Notes: a model not told the origin generated them from the letters alone. 64,000 bases of DNA from an uncultured Victivallis sp. (GCF_944391105.1 NZ_CALXSK010000002.1:62001-126000), one strand, 5' to 3'; shown: positions 44,377 through 53,855, counted from the stretch's first letter. Numbers and translations: made by a program.

Positions 44377-46947
44377 ATGGAAGTTTTTATTGTGTTGCTG
44401 TTCCTGTTTTTTCTCCTCGGCGGATTTGTCTTGCTCATTGTGAACGTGATTGCAGTCAATTCCTGCCGCAAAGCGGTGGGGAAGCTCGCCGAACGGCTTG
44501 AACAACTGGAGCGGCAGGGGGCGTTTCGCCCGTCCGTTTCCGTGGCCGCATCGAAACCGAAACCGGAACCGAAACCAATGCCGGGAATTTCCACCCCGCC
44601 GCGGGCGGCTCCTGTTTGTGCGCCTGTGCCGAAGCCGCCGGTTTCTCCCGCTTCCGCAGCCGTGCCGAAAACCATCTCCGTCTCCGCACCGGAGCCGAGG
44701 TCAGCGGCGGTGTTCGCCGAAAAGCTCGCCTCCTCCTTTACCGCCCCGGAGCCGAAACCGAAGGCCGCTCCTGCGCCCAGCCCTGTGCCAAGACCTGCGC
44801 CGGAATCTGCTCCGAAACCGGAATCGGAAACCGCTTCGATTCCGCAGCTTCATCCGTCCGAATTCGAACGGCGTGCAGGGGAGGCGCTGCAGAAGATCTG
44901 GAGCTGGATCGTTGTCGGCGAGGAGTTCCGGCCGCGCCGGGTCGCGGTCGAATATGCGGTCGCGACGGTCTGGCTGGTCCGTTGCGCTGTGCTTCTGCTG
45001 CTGATCGGGATCGGGTTCTTCGTCAAGTATTCCCATGACAACAATCTGGTTTCACCCCAGGCGCGCATTGCGGGGGTGATTCTCATCGGGCTTGCCGTGG
45101 TCGGCGTCGGCTGCCGGCTGGTGAAGTCGGAGCGTTACCGGCTGCTCGGCTTCGGACTCTCCGGAGTCGGGATTGTAACGCTCTATTTCGCGATTTTCGC
45201 GGCGGCGTCGATCTACAAGTTCCTGCCGGTCACGGCGGCGTTCCCGCTCATGATCCTCATCACGATTTCCGGGGCGCTGCTCGCATTGCGGCAGAATTCA
45301 CTCTTTGTTGCGCTCGTGGCGGTGATCGGCGGATACGCCACGCCGATTCTGCTTTCGACCGGCTCAAAACATCTGCCGGAACTCTTCGCTTATCTGGTCC
45401 TCATCGGGGCAGGGGCGCTCTTCCTGGCGTTTTATCGCAACTGGAGAATTCTGAATTTCGTCGCATTTCTGTTGAATTACGGGATTTTTCTGGGGGCAGT
45501 GCACAAGTTTTACGATCCGCTGTCGCGGGCGGACTTCGGGCAGACGGTCGGATTTGCAAGCGGGCTCTTTGTGCTCTTTTCGCTGCTTCCGCTGCTCTAT
45601 TCGCTCGTGCACCGGAAAAAGATCACGCTGCTTGAAGTCCTGCTGCTCGCTGCGAATGCGGCGCTCTATCTCATAACCGCGATATGGGCAGTCGAAAAGA
45701 GCTTCCCCGATTCGCGTTACGGGGCCGGAGTCTCGCTCTTTGCGGCGCTGGTGTTTGTGGTGGAGTTCCTGGCGTGCGTGAAATTCCGTGTGCGTGACCG
45801 GAATCTCTACCTCGCGCTTCTGGTATTCGCCTCGTTTGCGGTGGCGCTGACGTTCCCGCTGCTGCTCTCCGGCCACTGGATCGTGGCGGCGTGGGCGATT
45901 CAGGCCGTGGCGATGCTCTACCTAGGTTCGCGCTGCGGCAGCCGGTTCCTGACGACGCTCGCGCTCATCCTCCATGCGGTGGCGGCTTTCGATGCAGTCG
46001 TGATGCTCAGGGAACTGACGTTCATCCAGGCGGACAACTACTGGCCGGGGATGCTCGACCGCCTTGTGTCACTCGGCAGCTGTGCGCTGGCGTTCGCTGC
46101 TGGATATTTCATCCTGAAGCGTGGCGGCGGAACCGACGGCCATCGGCCCGAAGTGGTCGGCACGAACGAACCGGAACCGTTCGGCACGGAATTGAACGGT
46201 GAGATCGTCAATGTATTTTTCTGGGGAGCGGCGATTTTCCTCTTTGCCCTCTTCCGGATCGAGATTGAGAACTTCCCGGTTTTTGCGCCGGTGCTTCGGG
46301 TCACGCTCTCTGCCGTGCTTTATCTCGGTACCCTCGGATTCCTGTTCTGCCGCTACCGCCGGAGCGGAAACAGGACGCTGGGCGGCTGGATGGCGGCACT
46401 GGTAATCGCGGCGGTGGCGGATCTTGTCCGGCTGGCACTGCTCGGGCAGAAAATCGATTATCCGCTCGACTGCGGATTCCGGCTGGCGGCGTTTCTGCTT
46501 TACAGTGCGGGACTCGCGTGGACGGCGAAACGGCTCTTTGCCCGGGAGGGAGAGTCTCGGAATTTCGCCGGATTTTTCGCTGTTTCCGGCGGTGTGCTCT
46601 GGTTCGGTTACAGCAGCGTGGAGTTGTATCAGGGGTTGACGCTCTATGTGCCTGAGTTTGCGGCAGGCGGGCTCTCCGTGCTCTGGGCGGTTTACGCGCT
46701 GTTGCTGCTGATCGGCGGGATTCGCTTCCGGCAGCGGGCGATGCGTTACTGCGGGCTTTCCCTTTTCGCTGTGGTGGCGGTGAAAGCGATTCTGCTTGAT
46801 ATGGCAAAGCTGCCGTCGCTTTACCGGGTGCTTGCGTTTCTGGCGATGGGGCTGCTCTTCTTTGTCGGGGCGTTCGCCTACATGCGGGTCGAACAGCTCT
46901 TTCGGCCGGACGGGGAGGAGACGGAAAAGGAGGAGGCGGAGAAATGA
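44377..46947 (+). CDS. DUF2339 polytopic membrane protein
   Basis: 856 residues. One N-terminal membrane helix is followed by a long Pro/Lys/Glu-rich linker (residues about 55-155, many KPEPKP and PAPESAPKP units). A conserved KIWSWIVVGEEFRPRRVAVEYAVATVWLVR segment comes next, and then about twenty membrane segments. This is the DUF2339 layout; function unknown. The four-base ATGA overlap with the next gene, DUF3999, reproduces the pairing of these families in other bacteria, suggesting one membrane complex. Confidence 0.85.
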   Translation: MEVFIVLLFLFFLLGGFVLLIVNVIAVNSCRKAVGKLAERLEQLERQGAFRPSVSVAASKPKPEPKPMPGISTPPRAAPVCAPVPKPPVSPASAAVPKTISVSAPEPRSAAVFAEKLASSFTAPEPKPKAAPAPSPVPRPAPESAPKPESETASIPQLHPSEFERRAGEALQKIWSWIVVGEEFRPRRVAVEYAVATVWLVRCAVLLLLIGIGFFVKYSHDNNLVSPQARIAGVILIGLAVVGVGCRLVKSERYRLLGFGLSGVGIVTLYFAIFAAASIYKFLPVTAAFPLMILITISGALLALRQNSLFVALVAVIGGYATPILLSTGSKHLPELFAYLVLIGAGALFLAFYRNWRILNFVAFLLNYGIFLGAVHKFYDPLSRADFGQTVGFASGLFVLFSLLPLLYSLVHRKKITLLEVLLLAANAALYLITAIWAVEKSFPDSRYGAGVSLFAALVFVVEFLACVKFRVRDRNLYLALLVFASFAVALTFPLLLSGHWIVAAWAIQAVAMLYLGSRCGSRFLTTLALILHAVAAFDAVVMLRELTFIQADNYWPGMLDRLVSLGSCALAFAAGYFILKRGGGTDGHRPEVVGTNEPEPFGTELNGEIVNVFFWGAAIFLFALFRIEIENFPVFAPVLRVTLSAVLYLGTLGFLFCRYRRSGNRTLGGWMAALVIAAVADLVRLALLGQKIDYPLDCGFRLAAFLLYSAGLAWTAKRLFAREGESRNFAGFFAVSGGVLWFGYSSVELYQGLTLYVPEFAAGGLSVLWAVYALLLLIGGIRFRQRAMRYCGLSLFAVVAVKAILLDMAKLPSLYRVLAFLAMGLLFFVGAFAYMRVEQLFRPDGEETEKEEAEK

Positions 46948-48293
46948 GAAAACGATTGCTTTATGTGTTGTTGCTGGTGTTCTGCAGCGCACTTCAGGCG
47001 GCCTCTCCGGAGGATTACCGTTTTTTTACGGAACTCGTTCCGCCGGAGAAGGAGGTGACGAAACAGCTGAATTCCGTCCGGCTCAATAACGCTGTCTGGA
47101 CGGCGATTTCGGGGCTTGGTGACATGCGGCTCTACTCTGCGGCAGGGCGGGAGCTTCCGTTCAAATCCGAACAGCTGTTCGAAAGTGGCAGTACATTGCG
47201 CAGCGAACCGGTGCCGTGCCAGGTTATTTCGTTCAAGCTGGAAGGACGTAAGGCGGTGATCTTCGTCCGTGTCGGCAGGGATGGAAAAGGAGCGCGGGTC
47301 GACTCGCTCACCATTCGGACGAACGAGCGGGATTTCGAGAAACGCGTGACGATTTCGGGGCGTGATAATGTCGCGTGGCATGAACTTGTGCGGGAGTCTC
47401 CGTTCTTCGACCGCAATCCGCGTATTGCGCTGCGGCGCGTTTCGTTCCATTTCTCCGCAGGATGCTACCGGGTGCTGAGAATCGAGATTGACAACTACGG
47501 AGAGGATTACGTCTCCCCGTTGCGCCGGATTACGGAGGGAGAGACGCCGGAGAACCGCAAAGAGGAACGCGAAGTGCTCTTCCGGGAGCTGAAGATCGAC
47601 GGCATCGATCTCAGCGTGAAGAAGAGCGTAAATGTTTCTGCCTGCGCCGTTGAACAGTCGTTCGAGCCGGAGATACGGAGCGTGGCGAACGATCCGGAAA
47701 CGAAATGTACCGTCATCGAGTTTGATTGCCGGTGGATTCCGATGACGCGCCTCGAACTGTTGAGTTCCAGCACGAATTTCAGCCGCGAGGCGACGTTCGA
47801 GACGGTCGATGGCACTTTGAAGAAACATGCGCGGCTTGAGAGCCTTTCGATTCCGGGATACACCCGCCGCACGACGGCGATTTCATTTGGCGGCGAACAG
47901 CGGCTCGGACTCTGCCGGATCACGATCCGGAACGGGGACAATCCGCCGCTCGAAACTCTCACGCTCAAGGGGTACGGCCCGGTTTACCGGCTCGTTACGC
48001 TTGCGGCGGATATCCCGGCGAAACTCTGTTACGGAGGAAACGGTGTCGCCCCCGGTGATTACGATCTCGGACGGACGCTTTCCGGTATCAATACGGCGAC
48101 GCTGAAGTTCAACGAATACCAATGCGGCCCGCAGTTGGATACGCCTGATTTTCGGGAGTCGGAGGAGGAGAATTCCTGGTTTTTCTCTTCGAAATGGATC
48201 TTTCCGGCGGCGACCGTGCTGCTGGCCCTGGTGCTGATTGTCTTTATCGTGCGGAACATCGGCCTTGTGGAGAAGTCGCGGGACGACAATTGA
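46944..48293 (+). CDS. DUF3999 family exported protein
   Basis: 449 residues: signal peptide (LLYVLLLVFCSALQAAS), a beta-rich extracytoplasmic domain starting EDYRFFTELVPPEKEVTKQLNSVRLNNAVW, and a single C-terminal membrane helix (FPAATVLLALVLIVFIVRNIG) followed by a short charged tail. This matches DUF3999. It overlaps the DUF2339 gene by four bases and probably forms the outward-facing partner. Molecular function is unknown. The stop is only six bases from the convergent radical SAM gene. Confidence 0.85.
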   Translation: MRKRLLYVLLLVFCSALQAASPEDYRFFTELVPPEKEVTKQLNSVRLNNAVWTAISGLGDMRLYSAAGRELPFKSEQLFESGSTLRSEPVPCQVISFKLEGRKAVIFVRVGRDGKGARVDSLTIRTNERDFEKRVTISGRDNVAWHELVRESPFFDRNPRIALRRVSFHFSAGCYRVLRIEIDNYGEDYVSPLRRITEGETPENRKEEREVLFRELKIDGIDLSVKKSVNVSACAVEQSFEPEIRSVANDPETKCTVIEFDCRWIPMTRLELLSSSTNFSREATFETVDGTLKKHARLESLSIPGYTRRTTAISFGGEQRLGLCRITIRNGDNPPLETLTLKGYGPVYRLVTLAADIPAKLCYGGNGVAPGDYDLGRTLSGINTATLKFNEYQCGPQLDTPDFRESEEENSWFFSSKWIFPAATVLLALVLIVFIVRNIGLVEKSRDDN

Positions 48294-48299
48294 TCCGCC

Positions 48300-49172
48300 T
48301 TACCACAGCGCGTCATTCACTGTGTGCAGACAGCGGCGGAATTTTCCGTTCGGTCCGATGACGCCGAACGTTTTCCCCGCAGGGCAGGGGACGGCGTCCG
48401 GGCGACCGTAATGAGCGAGATATTCCGGCGGCTGGTCGCGACATTCGCAGAGGATCTCATCGCAGAACTGGTAACGGGTTTTCCCGCCGGGCAGGGCGCG
48501 GATCTGCTCTTTCAGCGCGTTCCACTCCTGCGGCGTCAGCGCGAGATCGGTTCTGGTTCGGCCGCGCCCCTCAAGCATCATCGCTCCGGCCTGTATGGTG
48601 CGCGCCCCCGCGACTGCGGCCGCGGCGAAGAGGTCGGTGAACTCCGGCGCGTTGACTCTGGTTGCCGTCAAACTTACGTCGAACGGCCAGCGCAGCTCTT
48701 TTGCGCGCGCGAGCAGTTCCAGAACCGGCAGGCAGCTCCGGCGCGTCCCGGTCATCGCCCCATAGGTGCGCAAGCCGGGGAGGCTCGTACAGAGCCGGAC
48801 GCGCAGTTTCCGGAACCGTTTCAGCCTCTCTTCGGTCATCCGGGAGCCGTTTGTGAAGAGCGAGAGGTCGCATTCGGGCGCCCGTTCGCGCGTGTAGCGC
48901 ACAAGTTCCTCCGCGTCGCGCCTCAGGAGGATTTCGCCGCCCGTGAAGAGCAGGCTCTTCACGCCGCCTGCGAGTGCCCGGTCGATGATCCGTTTCCACG
49001 CGCGGGTCGGCAGATCGCGCTTCGCAAGTTCCGGGAACTCGTGCCAGACGCAGTAGCAGAACGGACAGTGGAAGTTGCAATGGCGCGTGAGTTCCAGAAT
49101 CAGATACGGCGGCAGTGCGCCGGTGGCTGATGCCTCTCCGTTCGGGCGCTCTGTCTCAGCGGGATTCTTCAT
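48300..49172 (-). CDS. Radical SAM protein paired with a small lipoprotein
   Basis: 290-residue radical SAM enzyme. The cluster motif CNFHCPFC (Cys32, Cys36, Cys39) and SLLFTGGEILLRRDAEEL for SAM binding are intact. The C-terminus has extra Cys residues (QFCDEILCEC, PCPAGK, RRCLH) resembling a shortened SPASM/twitch domain. The ATG at 49172 lies inside the end of the lipoprotein gene (17-bp overlap), with GGAAG just upstream; longer in-frame starts would be antisense to other sequence. I recall an annotated rSAM/lipoprotein family (TIGR04133-like) from Bacteroides and Victivallis, and this pair fits that description. The likely role is modification of the partner lipoprotein. Confidence 0.8.
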   Translation of the reverse strand: MKNPAETERPNGEASATGALPPYLILELTRHCNFHCPFCYCVWHEFPELAKRDLPTRAWKRIIDRALAGGVKSLLFTGGEILLRRDAEELVRYTRERAPECDLSLFTNGSRMTEERLKRFRKLRVRLCTSLPGLRTYGAMTGTRRSCLPVLELLARAKELRWPFDVSLTATRVNAPEFTDLFAAAAVAGARTIQAGAMMLEGRGRTRTDLALTPQEWNALKEQIRALPGGKTRYQFCDEILCECRDQPPEYLAHYGRPDAVPCPAGKTFGVIGPNGKFRRCLHTVNDALW

Positions 49173-49428
49173 CGCTTCCGGCGGATGGTTCAGTCGGAGG
49201 TCTTGGCGGAACTCCTGCCAGGGGGGCGGGGGCGATTTCTCCTCGAATGACGACTGTTTCGGTCGATTGCTCCGGCGCGATGTCCCCCGACAGAGGGGCG
49301 GTGCCTTCATCGCACCCGCCCGCAAGCGGGAGCAGTGCGAGCAATCCGGTGAGCGGCAGCCCTTTGCGGATCGCGGCGGCAAGCCGCTTCTGCCTGTTCC
49401 GGTCGGCCTTGTTCAGCTGGTATTTCAT
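49156..49428 (-). CDS. Small lipoprotein, candidate radical SAM substrate
   Basis: Ninety residues: a basic start (MKYQLNKADRNRQKR), a hydrophobic segment (GLPLTGLLALLPLAGGC) with a lipobox-like end at Cys39, and a Pro/Glu-rich tail. The tail has two similar units, SGDIAPEQS and RGEIAPAPL, then AGVPPRPPTEPSAG. GGAGAG is eight bases before the ATG. It overlaps the radical SAM gene, so both are made together. By analogy with rSAM/lipoprotein systems the tail may be the modified part (inference). A perfect -10 box is upstream. Confidence 0.75.
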   Translation of the reverse strand: MKYQLNKADRNRQKRLAAAIRKGLPLTGLLALLPLAGGCDEGTAPLSGDIAPEQSTETVVIRGEIAPAPLAGVPPRPPTEPSAGSDEESR

Positions 49429-49450
49429 GGCGTTCTCTCTCCGGTTGATG

Positions 49451-49456
49451 ATTATA
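49451..49456 (-). promoter_or_regulatory. -10 box TATAAT for the lipoprotein-radical SAM pair
   Basis: A perfect minus-strand TATAAT at 49456-49451 lies 23 bp before the lipoprotein ATG. I see no good -35 element at the usual distance. Confidence 0.45.
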
Positions 49457-49602
49457 TAAAACATAATAGCGTTTTTTGTTGGAAATTCAAGTGCAAATTC
49501 TCTTTTGTTGTCGGAAAAATCTGCAGAAAGACATTTGACAACCGGATTTTCTGCATTTATTTTATTGTTGAGACGGTGTTCCGTAAACGGGAGTTCGCTG
49601 AA

Positions 49603-51645
49603 ATGTGGCGTTCGATTAAGCGGAAAGTTCTGTTCCCGGATATTTCGGCACGAGGCGCTTTTTACGCATTGACGCAGCTGCTCTGCGGTTGTTATCTTCT
49701 CGGATCACTCGCGATTCTCATGTTCGGATTCTGCGGCGTCAGTCTGGAAAATCCGCTTCGTTATGGAGGCGACGCCTCTCTCCGGAACTGGCTCGGGTAT
49801 CTCGACGGGGTCGACCGGCTTGTTCTCGTCGGCTGGGCGGGGATTCTATTGGCTTTCGTCATTTTTTACGTATGGACAACGCTTGCGTTTTTCCGGAAGT
49901 TCGCCCCGCGCGCTCCTCTTTCCCCGTTCTGGTGCTGGCTGATCTGGATCGCCCTCTCGCTGTTTTTGTGGAAGATCGGCGTTCCTGCGTGGGTTGCCGT
50001 GTGGGTCTTTTTCGCGTTTTTTCCGGCCGTCCTGCCGCTCTTTCACAGTGCGGACCGGTGGAAGAGCGCGCTCGGCGCGGCGCTCTCCTGGTGCGTCGGG
50101 AGCGTGCTGGTGCTGATTCCGCTCTACTATTATGACGCGATGCTGTTTCGGGGCGGGTACGGATTCCACGGATCGGGGGAGGCTTTTTCGTGGTTCTTCG
50201 GAATTTCCGGGTCCGGTTGGATGTTCTGGCAGGCCGCCGCTCTGTTTTTTCTCACCGTCTGGTACATCTTGACGGCGCTCTTTTTCGCACGGCGGGAGGG
50301 CGTTCGTCTGCGCGCGCTGTTCGGATTGGGCGTGGCGGTCTGGTGGGGCGTTTCCGGTGCGGTCTTTCTCCTTTTCTGCATTTTGACAGCGGTTGCGGGA
50401 CGCGAGGTGTCGCGTGAAATCGCGGCGCTTGAATGCCGTTTCGGTCGGCCGGTGACGGTGGAGGCGCTGGCGGAGACCTGTTGCGACAGCGAAACACCGG
50501 ATCCGGTCTGGCTGGAACGCTGGAGACAATTGTGCGACGCGGCTTCTCCATTTCATCCCGGCGATGATGAGGAGAACGAGGGATGGGCCGAGCTCAACAT
50601 CGTGCCCGACTGTGTGACGATGCCGGAAGCCGATCTTGCTCTCTGGCGGGAGCGGTTCAACCGGCACGCTCCCGCGCTGGCCGAATGGGAGGCGCTGCTT
50701 GCCGGGCCGATTCCCCCGGAGGCGCGTCTGTCCCGGCGCGGCGGATGGTTTCGTGGGACCGGTTCGGGGGTGAAGCAGGGTTGCCGACTCTTTTTCAAAC
50801 TCCAGCTCTGGCGGCTCTATTTTTCTCTGGTCAATGAAAACCGGGAAGAGGCGCTTGCGGCTTACCGCTCTCTCCGGCTTACGGAGAAATTTCTTCGGCG
50901 GGAGCTGCTGACCGGCGCGTTTTTTCCGGTTGATCTGGTTGAACTGCGACTGGCCGGCTCCCGAATGCTGCTTGCATCCGGAATTCTGACGGACGGGGAG
51001 TTGAAGCGCCTCGCAACCGAAATAGAGGAGATGGAACTCTCGCTGGAGTCGCAGCTGGAACGTTTCCGGTACAGTCAGGCGGTTTCTGCTCTGGAGTTTT
51101 GCGACCTCTTTGCCGATGGGAACTTCAGTGCATATGGGAGCGATCCGTTTCCGCTGAACGCAACCTGGTTTCTGCTGCCGCAGCTCCGATGGTACGGCCT
51201 GAGGGAGAAAGCGGACCTTGCCCGACTGCTTCTCAATCCGGAGTCTCAGAGTCCGCCGCTTTTCCTGAGCGGCGCAATCGCCCCTGATGACCGGATTCTG
51301 TCGCGTTCCCTCCGGAAACTCCGTGCCCATTGCCGGGCGTTGCGGGTGATGGTCCATGTGGAGCTTTCCCGGCGGCAGTACGGCTCTTTGCCGGAGACGC
51401 TTCCCCATCTGCCGCCCGACCCGTATGGTTCCGGGACGATGGAATACAAATTCGGAATGTTTCCGTGCCGCCACCGGGTTTTCTCGCGCCGGAGGTTGAC
51501 GGGATTGCCGGGCGTTCCTCCCAATACGTTCCGCTGGGAGAGCCGCGAAGCGTTCAAACCTCTCCCGGCGATTCAGGTGCGCTGCCCCGGCGCGGGCGAT
51601 GACCCGTGGGAGGAGGTCTCCTTCACGTTGCCGATCCGCGAGTGA
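49603..51645 (+). CDS. Polytopic membrane protein of unknown function
   Basis: 680 residues starting at the ATG at 49603 (GGGAG upstream); earlier in-frame codons are antisense to the radical SAM gene. About six membrane helices occupy residues 20-270 (for example LVLVGWAGILLAFVIFYVW, WYILTALFF). The remaining 400 residues are soluble and helix-rich (LFFKLQLWRLYFSLVNENREEALAAYRSL), ending with a Pro-rich segment LPETLPHLPPDPYGSG. That layout resembles uncharacterised proteins of Planctomycetes-Verrucomicrobia-type bacteria, with a peptidase-anchor look but no motif. Divergent from the lipoprotein gene by 174 bp; a functional link is possible but unproven. Confidence 0.75.
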   Translation: MWRSIKRKVLFPDISARGAFYALTQLLCGCYLLGSLAILMFGFCGVSLENPLRYGGDASLRNWLGYLDGVDRLVLVGWAGILLAFVIFYVWTTLAFFRKFAPRAPLSPFWCWLIWIALSLFLWKIGVPAWVAVWVFFAFFPAVLPLFHSADRWKSALGAALSWCVGSVLVLIPLYYYDAMLFRGGYGFHGSGEAFSWFFGISGSGWMFWQAAALFFLTVWYILTALFFARREGVRLRALFGLGVAVWWGVSGAVFLLFCILTAVAGREVSREIAALECRFGRPVTVEALAETCCDSETPDPVWLERWRQLCDAASPFHPGDDEENEGWAELNIVPDCVTMPEADLALWRERFNRHAPALAEWEALLAGPIPPEARLSRRGGWFRGTGSGVKQGCRLFFKLQLWRLYFSLVNENREEALAAYRSLRLTEKFLRRELLTGAFFPVDLVELRLAGSRMLLASGILTDGELKRLATEIEEMELSLESQLERFRYSQAVSALEFCDLFADGNFSAYGSDPFPLNATWFLLPQLRWYGLREKADLARLLLNPESQSPPLFLSGAIAPDDRILSRSLRKLRAHCRALRVMVHVELSRRQYGSLPETLPHLPPDPYGSGTMEYKFGMFPCRHRVFSRRRLTGLPGVPPNTFRWESREAFKPLPAIQVRCPGAGDDPWEEVSFTLPIRE

Positions 51646-51671
51646 CGGCGCCGTTTCGCCGAAAACAAAAT

Positions 51672-51698
51672 CAGGCGGCGGATTCTCTCCGTCGCCTG
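51672..51698. terminator. Bidirectional terminator between membrane protein and fabH
   Basis: CAGGCGGCGGA (51672-51682), loop TTCTC, TCCGTCGCCTG (51688-51698): 11 positions, one G-T pair. TTTG follows on the plus strand and TGATTTTGTTTT on the minus strand. Confidence 0.8.
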
Positions 51699-51724
51699 TT
51701 TGCCCGTTACTGGAAAATGTCCGC

Positions 51725-52714
51725 TCAGAACTTGAGCAGCATCGCCCCCCAGGTGAGGCCGCCGCCGAACGCGGTCAGGAGCACGTTGTCCCCCTTTTTG
51801 ATGCGCCCGCTGCGAACCGCTTCGTCGAGGCAGAGCCCGATCGAGGCCGCCGAGGTGTTGCCGTAGTGGTTGATGTTGATGAACACCCGTTCGTCCGGGA
51901 CGCCGAGCCGCGGCGCGACCGCGTAGATGATCCGACTGTTCGCCTGATGCGGGACGACCAGATTGACCTCTTCCGGCGTGATTCCGGCCTCTTCCAGGAC
52001 GGTCTTCCCCGCATTGACCATGGCGTTTACCGCGAGTTTGAACACCTCTTTCCCCTCCATGTGGATGAAGTGCTCGTGCGCTTCGACCGTCTCTTTGCTC
52101 GCGGGAGCAAGGCTGCCGCCTGCGGGCATCTTGAGAATTTCACCGTAACCGCCGTCCGTGTGCAGATCGCTCGCAACCACGCAGTCCGGACCGTCGGAGC
52201 CGTCGTTCTCCAGAAGAACCGCTCCGGCGCCGTCGCCGAAGAGCACACAGGTGTTGCGATTCGTCCAGTCCGTGATGCAGGAGAGTTTTTCCGCCCCGAT
52301 CACCAGCACATGTTTGTACCGTTGCGGGTGGGTTTTCATGAGGGAGTATGCGACCTCCAGCGAGTAGAGCAGCCCGGAACAGGCCGCTTCCAGGTCGAAG
52401 CAGAACGCCCCTTTCGCCCCGAGGCGATCCTGAAGTACGCAGCCGGTGCTCGGGAAAACATAATCCGGAGTGATCGTCGCCACGACGATCGCATCAATCT
52501 GCTCGCCGGTGATCCCGGCCATTTCCAGCGCTTTCAGACTCGCCCGGTACGCGAGATCGCTCGTGGGCTGATCCGGCGCGGCGATGTGGCGCTCTTCAAT
52601 GCCGGTGCGGGTGCGGATCCACTCGTCACTGGTCTCGACCATCTTCTCGAGATCCGCGTTGGTTAAAATCCGATCCGGAACATAGGATCCGGTTCCTGCT
52701 ATCCTGATGCTCAT
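51725..52714 (-). CDS. fabH: 3-oxoacyl-ACP synthase III (KAS III)
   Basis: Starts fatty acid synthesis by condensing acetyl-CoA with malonyl-ACP. 329 residues with the catalytic triad: Cys in LEAACSGLLYSL, His in VPHQANSRI and Asn in NHYGNTSAAS. The N-terminal IAGTGSYVPDRILTNADLE motif is also typical. The ATG at 52714 has AAGGAAG upstream; longer open sequence runs into plsX in another frame. Last gene of the rpmF-plsX-fabH cluster. Confidence 0.95.
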   Translation of the reverse strand: MSIRIAGTGSYVPDRILTNADLEKMVETSDEWIRTRTGIEERHIAAPDQPTSDLAYRASLKALEMAGITGEQIDAIVVATITPDYVFPSTGCVLQDRLGAKGAFCFDLEAACSGLLYSLEVAYSLMKTHPQRYKHVLVIGAEKLSCITDWTNRNTCVLFGDGAGAVLLENDGSDGPDCVVASDLHTDGGYGEILKMPAGGSLAPASKETVEAHEHFIHMEGKEVFKLAVNAMVNAGKTVLEEAGITPEEVNLVVPHQANSRIIYAVAPRLGVPDERVFININHYGNTSAASIGLCLDEAVRSGRIKKGDNVLLTAFGGGLTWGAMLLKF

Positions 52715-52742
52715 GTCACTTCCTTGTGCTGAGATTGATCTT

Positions 52743-53822
52743 CTACCGGCCGGCGGAGCTGCCGCCGGGCCGCTGCTTCTTTTCCTCTGCCAGCTCTTCC
52801 TCCAGTTCCGCGGTGTTGCTGCCGGTTTCATTGATGCGGGCGGCAATTCTGTCATTAAGGCCGAATTCGACGCATTCACAGGCCACCCTGATCGCGCTCC
52901 GGACCGCCTTCGGACTCGAAGAACCGTGCCCGATGATGCAGATGCCGTTGAGACCGAGCAGCGGAGCACCGCCGATATCGTCGGCGTCACCGAATGATTT
53001 GAGCTCGATGAACGCATTTTTCGCCAGCATCGCACCGGTCATGCGAAGCGCATTTTTGGAGAGTACGCGCTTGAGCCAGAACATGACGGATTTCGCAAGC
53101 CCCTCGACGCCTTTGAGCATCACGTTGCCGGAGAAGCCGTCGGCGATGAGCACGTCCGCGACATTTTCAAAGATCACGTTCGCCTCGACGTTTCCGACGA
53201 AATTCAACTGGCTGCGTTTTCCCAGCAGCTTGAACGACTCCTTCGTGAGATCGTTCCCCTTGATATCCTCGCCGCCGACGGAGAGGAGACTGACACGCGG
53301 CGAATCAAGCCGGAACAGATACTGCGCATAAACTTCACCGAGAATTGCGAACTGAACGATGTTCACCGGCGTGCACTCGATATTCGCTCCTGCGTCAACG
53401 AGCAGAAACCGTTTCCCGTTCTGCGTCGGCAGACTCGCCGCCAGAGCGGGGCGGTCCACACCCGGGAGAGTTCTCACCAGAACCTTCGTCGCCGCCACGG
53501 TCGCACCGGTGTGACCCGGCGTCACCATGGCGTCTACCGCCTTCTCTTTCAGCAGCCGGGCGCAGACCGTAATGGAACAGTTCTTCTTCGCGCGCAGCGA
53601 AGTCGTAGAGGGTTCCGACATTTCGCACACCGTTTCGGCGTGCACTACGGAGATCCGGGGATGGCCGGCAATACCGTATTTCTCCAGATAAAACGGCAGT
53701 TTGCCGGAGTGTCCGACCAGCACGAACTCACATTCCGGATAGTCGGACAGTGCCATGACCACGCCTTCGATCACCGGACCGGGGCCGTAGTCCGCACCCA
53801 TCGCGTCTACCGCAATCTTCAT
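52743..53822 (-). CDS. plsX: Phosphate acyltransferase
   Basis: Converts acyl-ACP to acyl-phosphate for phospholipid synthesis. 359 residues with MKIAVDAMGADYGP at the start, VTPGHTGATVAATKVLVR, and ADGFSGNVMLKGVEGLAK and LLGLNGICIIGHGSS near the end, all PlsX motifs. The extreme C-terminus (ELEEELAEEKKQRPGG) is an extra charged tail. Between rpmF (33-bp gap) and fabH (28-bp gap), as in many bacteria. Confidence 0.95.
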   Translation of the reverse strand: MKIAVDAMGADYGPGPVIEGVVMALSDYPECEFVLVGHSGKLPFYLEKYGIAGHPRISVVHAETVCEMSEPSTTSLRAKKNCSITVCARLLKEKAVDAMVTPGHTGATVAATKVLVRTLPGVDRPALAASLPTQNGKRFLLVDAGANIECTPVNIVQFAILGEVYAQYLFRLDSPRVSLLSVGGEDIKGNDLTKESFKLLGKRSQLNFVGNVEANVIFENVADVLIADGFSGNVMLKGVEGLAKSVMFWLKRVLSKNALRMTGAMLAKNAFIELKSFGDADDIGGAPLLGLNGICIIGHGSSSPKAVRSAIRVACECVEFGLNDRIAARINETGSNTAELEEELAEEKKQRPGGSSAGR

Positions 53823-53855
53823 CTGCTCCTGATCTCCTCCGAATTCAGGGCAAAC

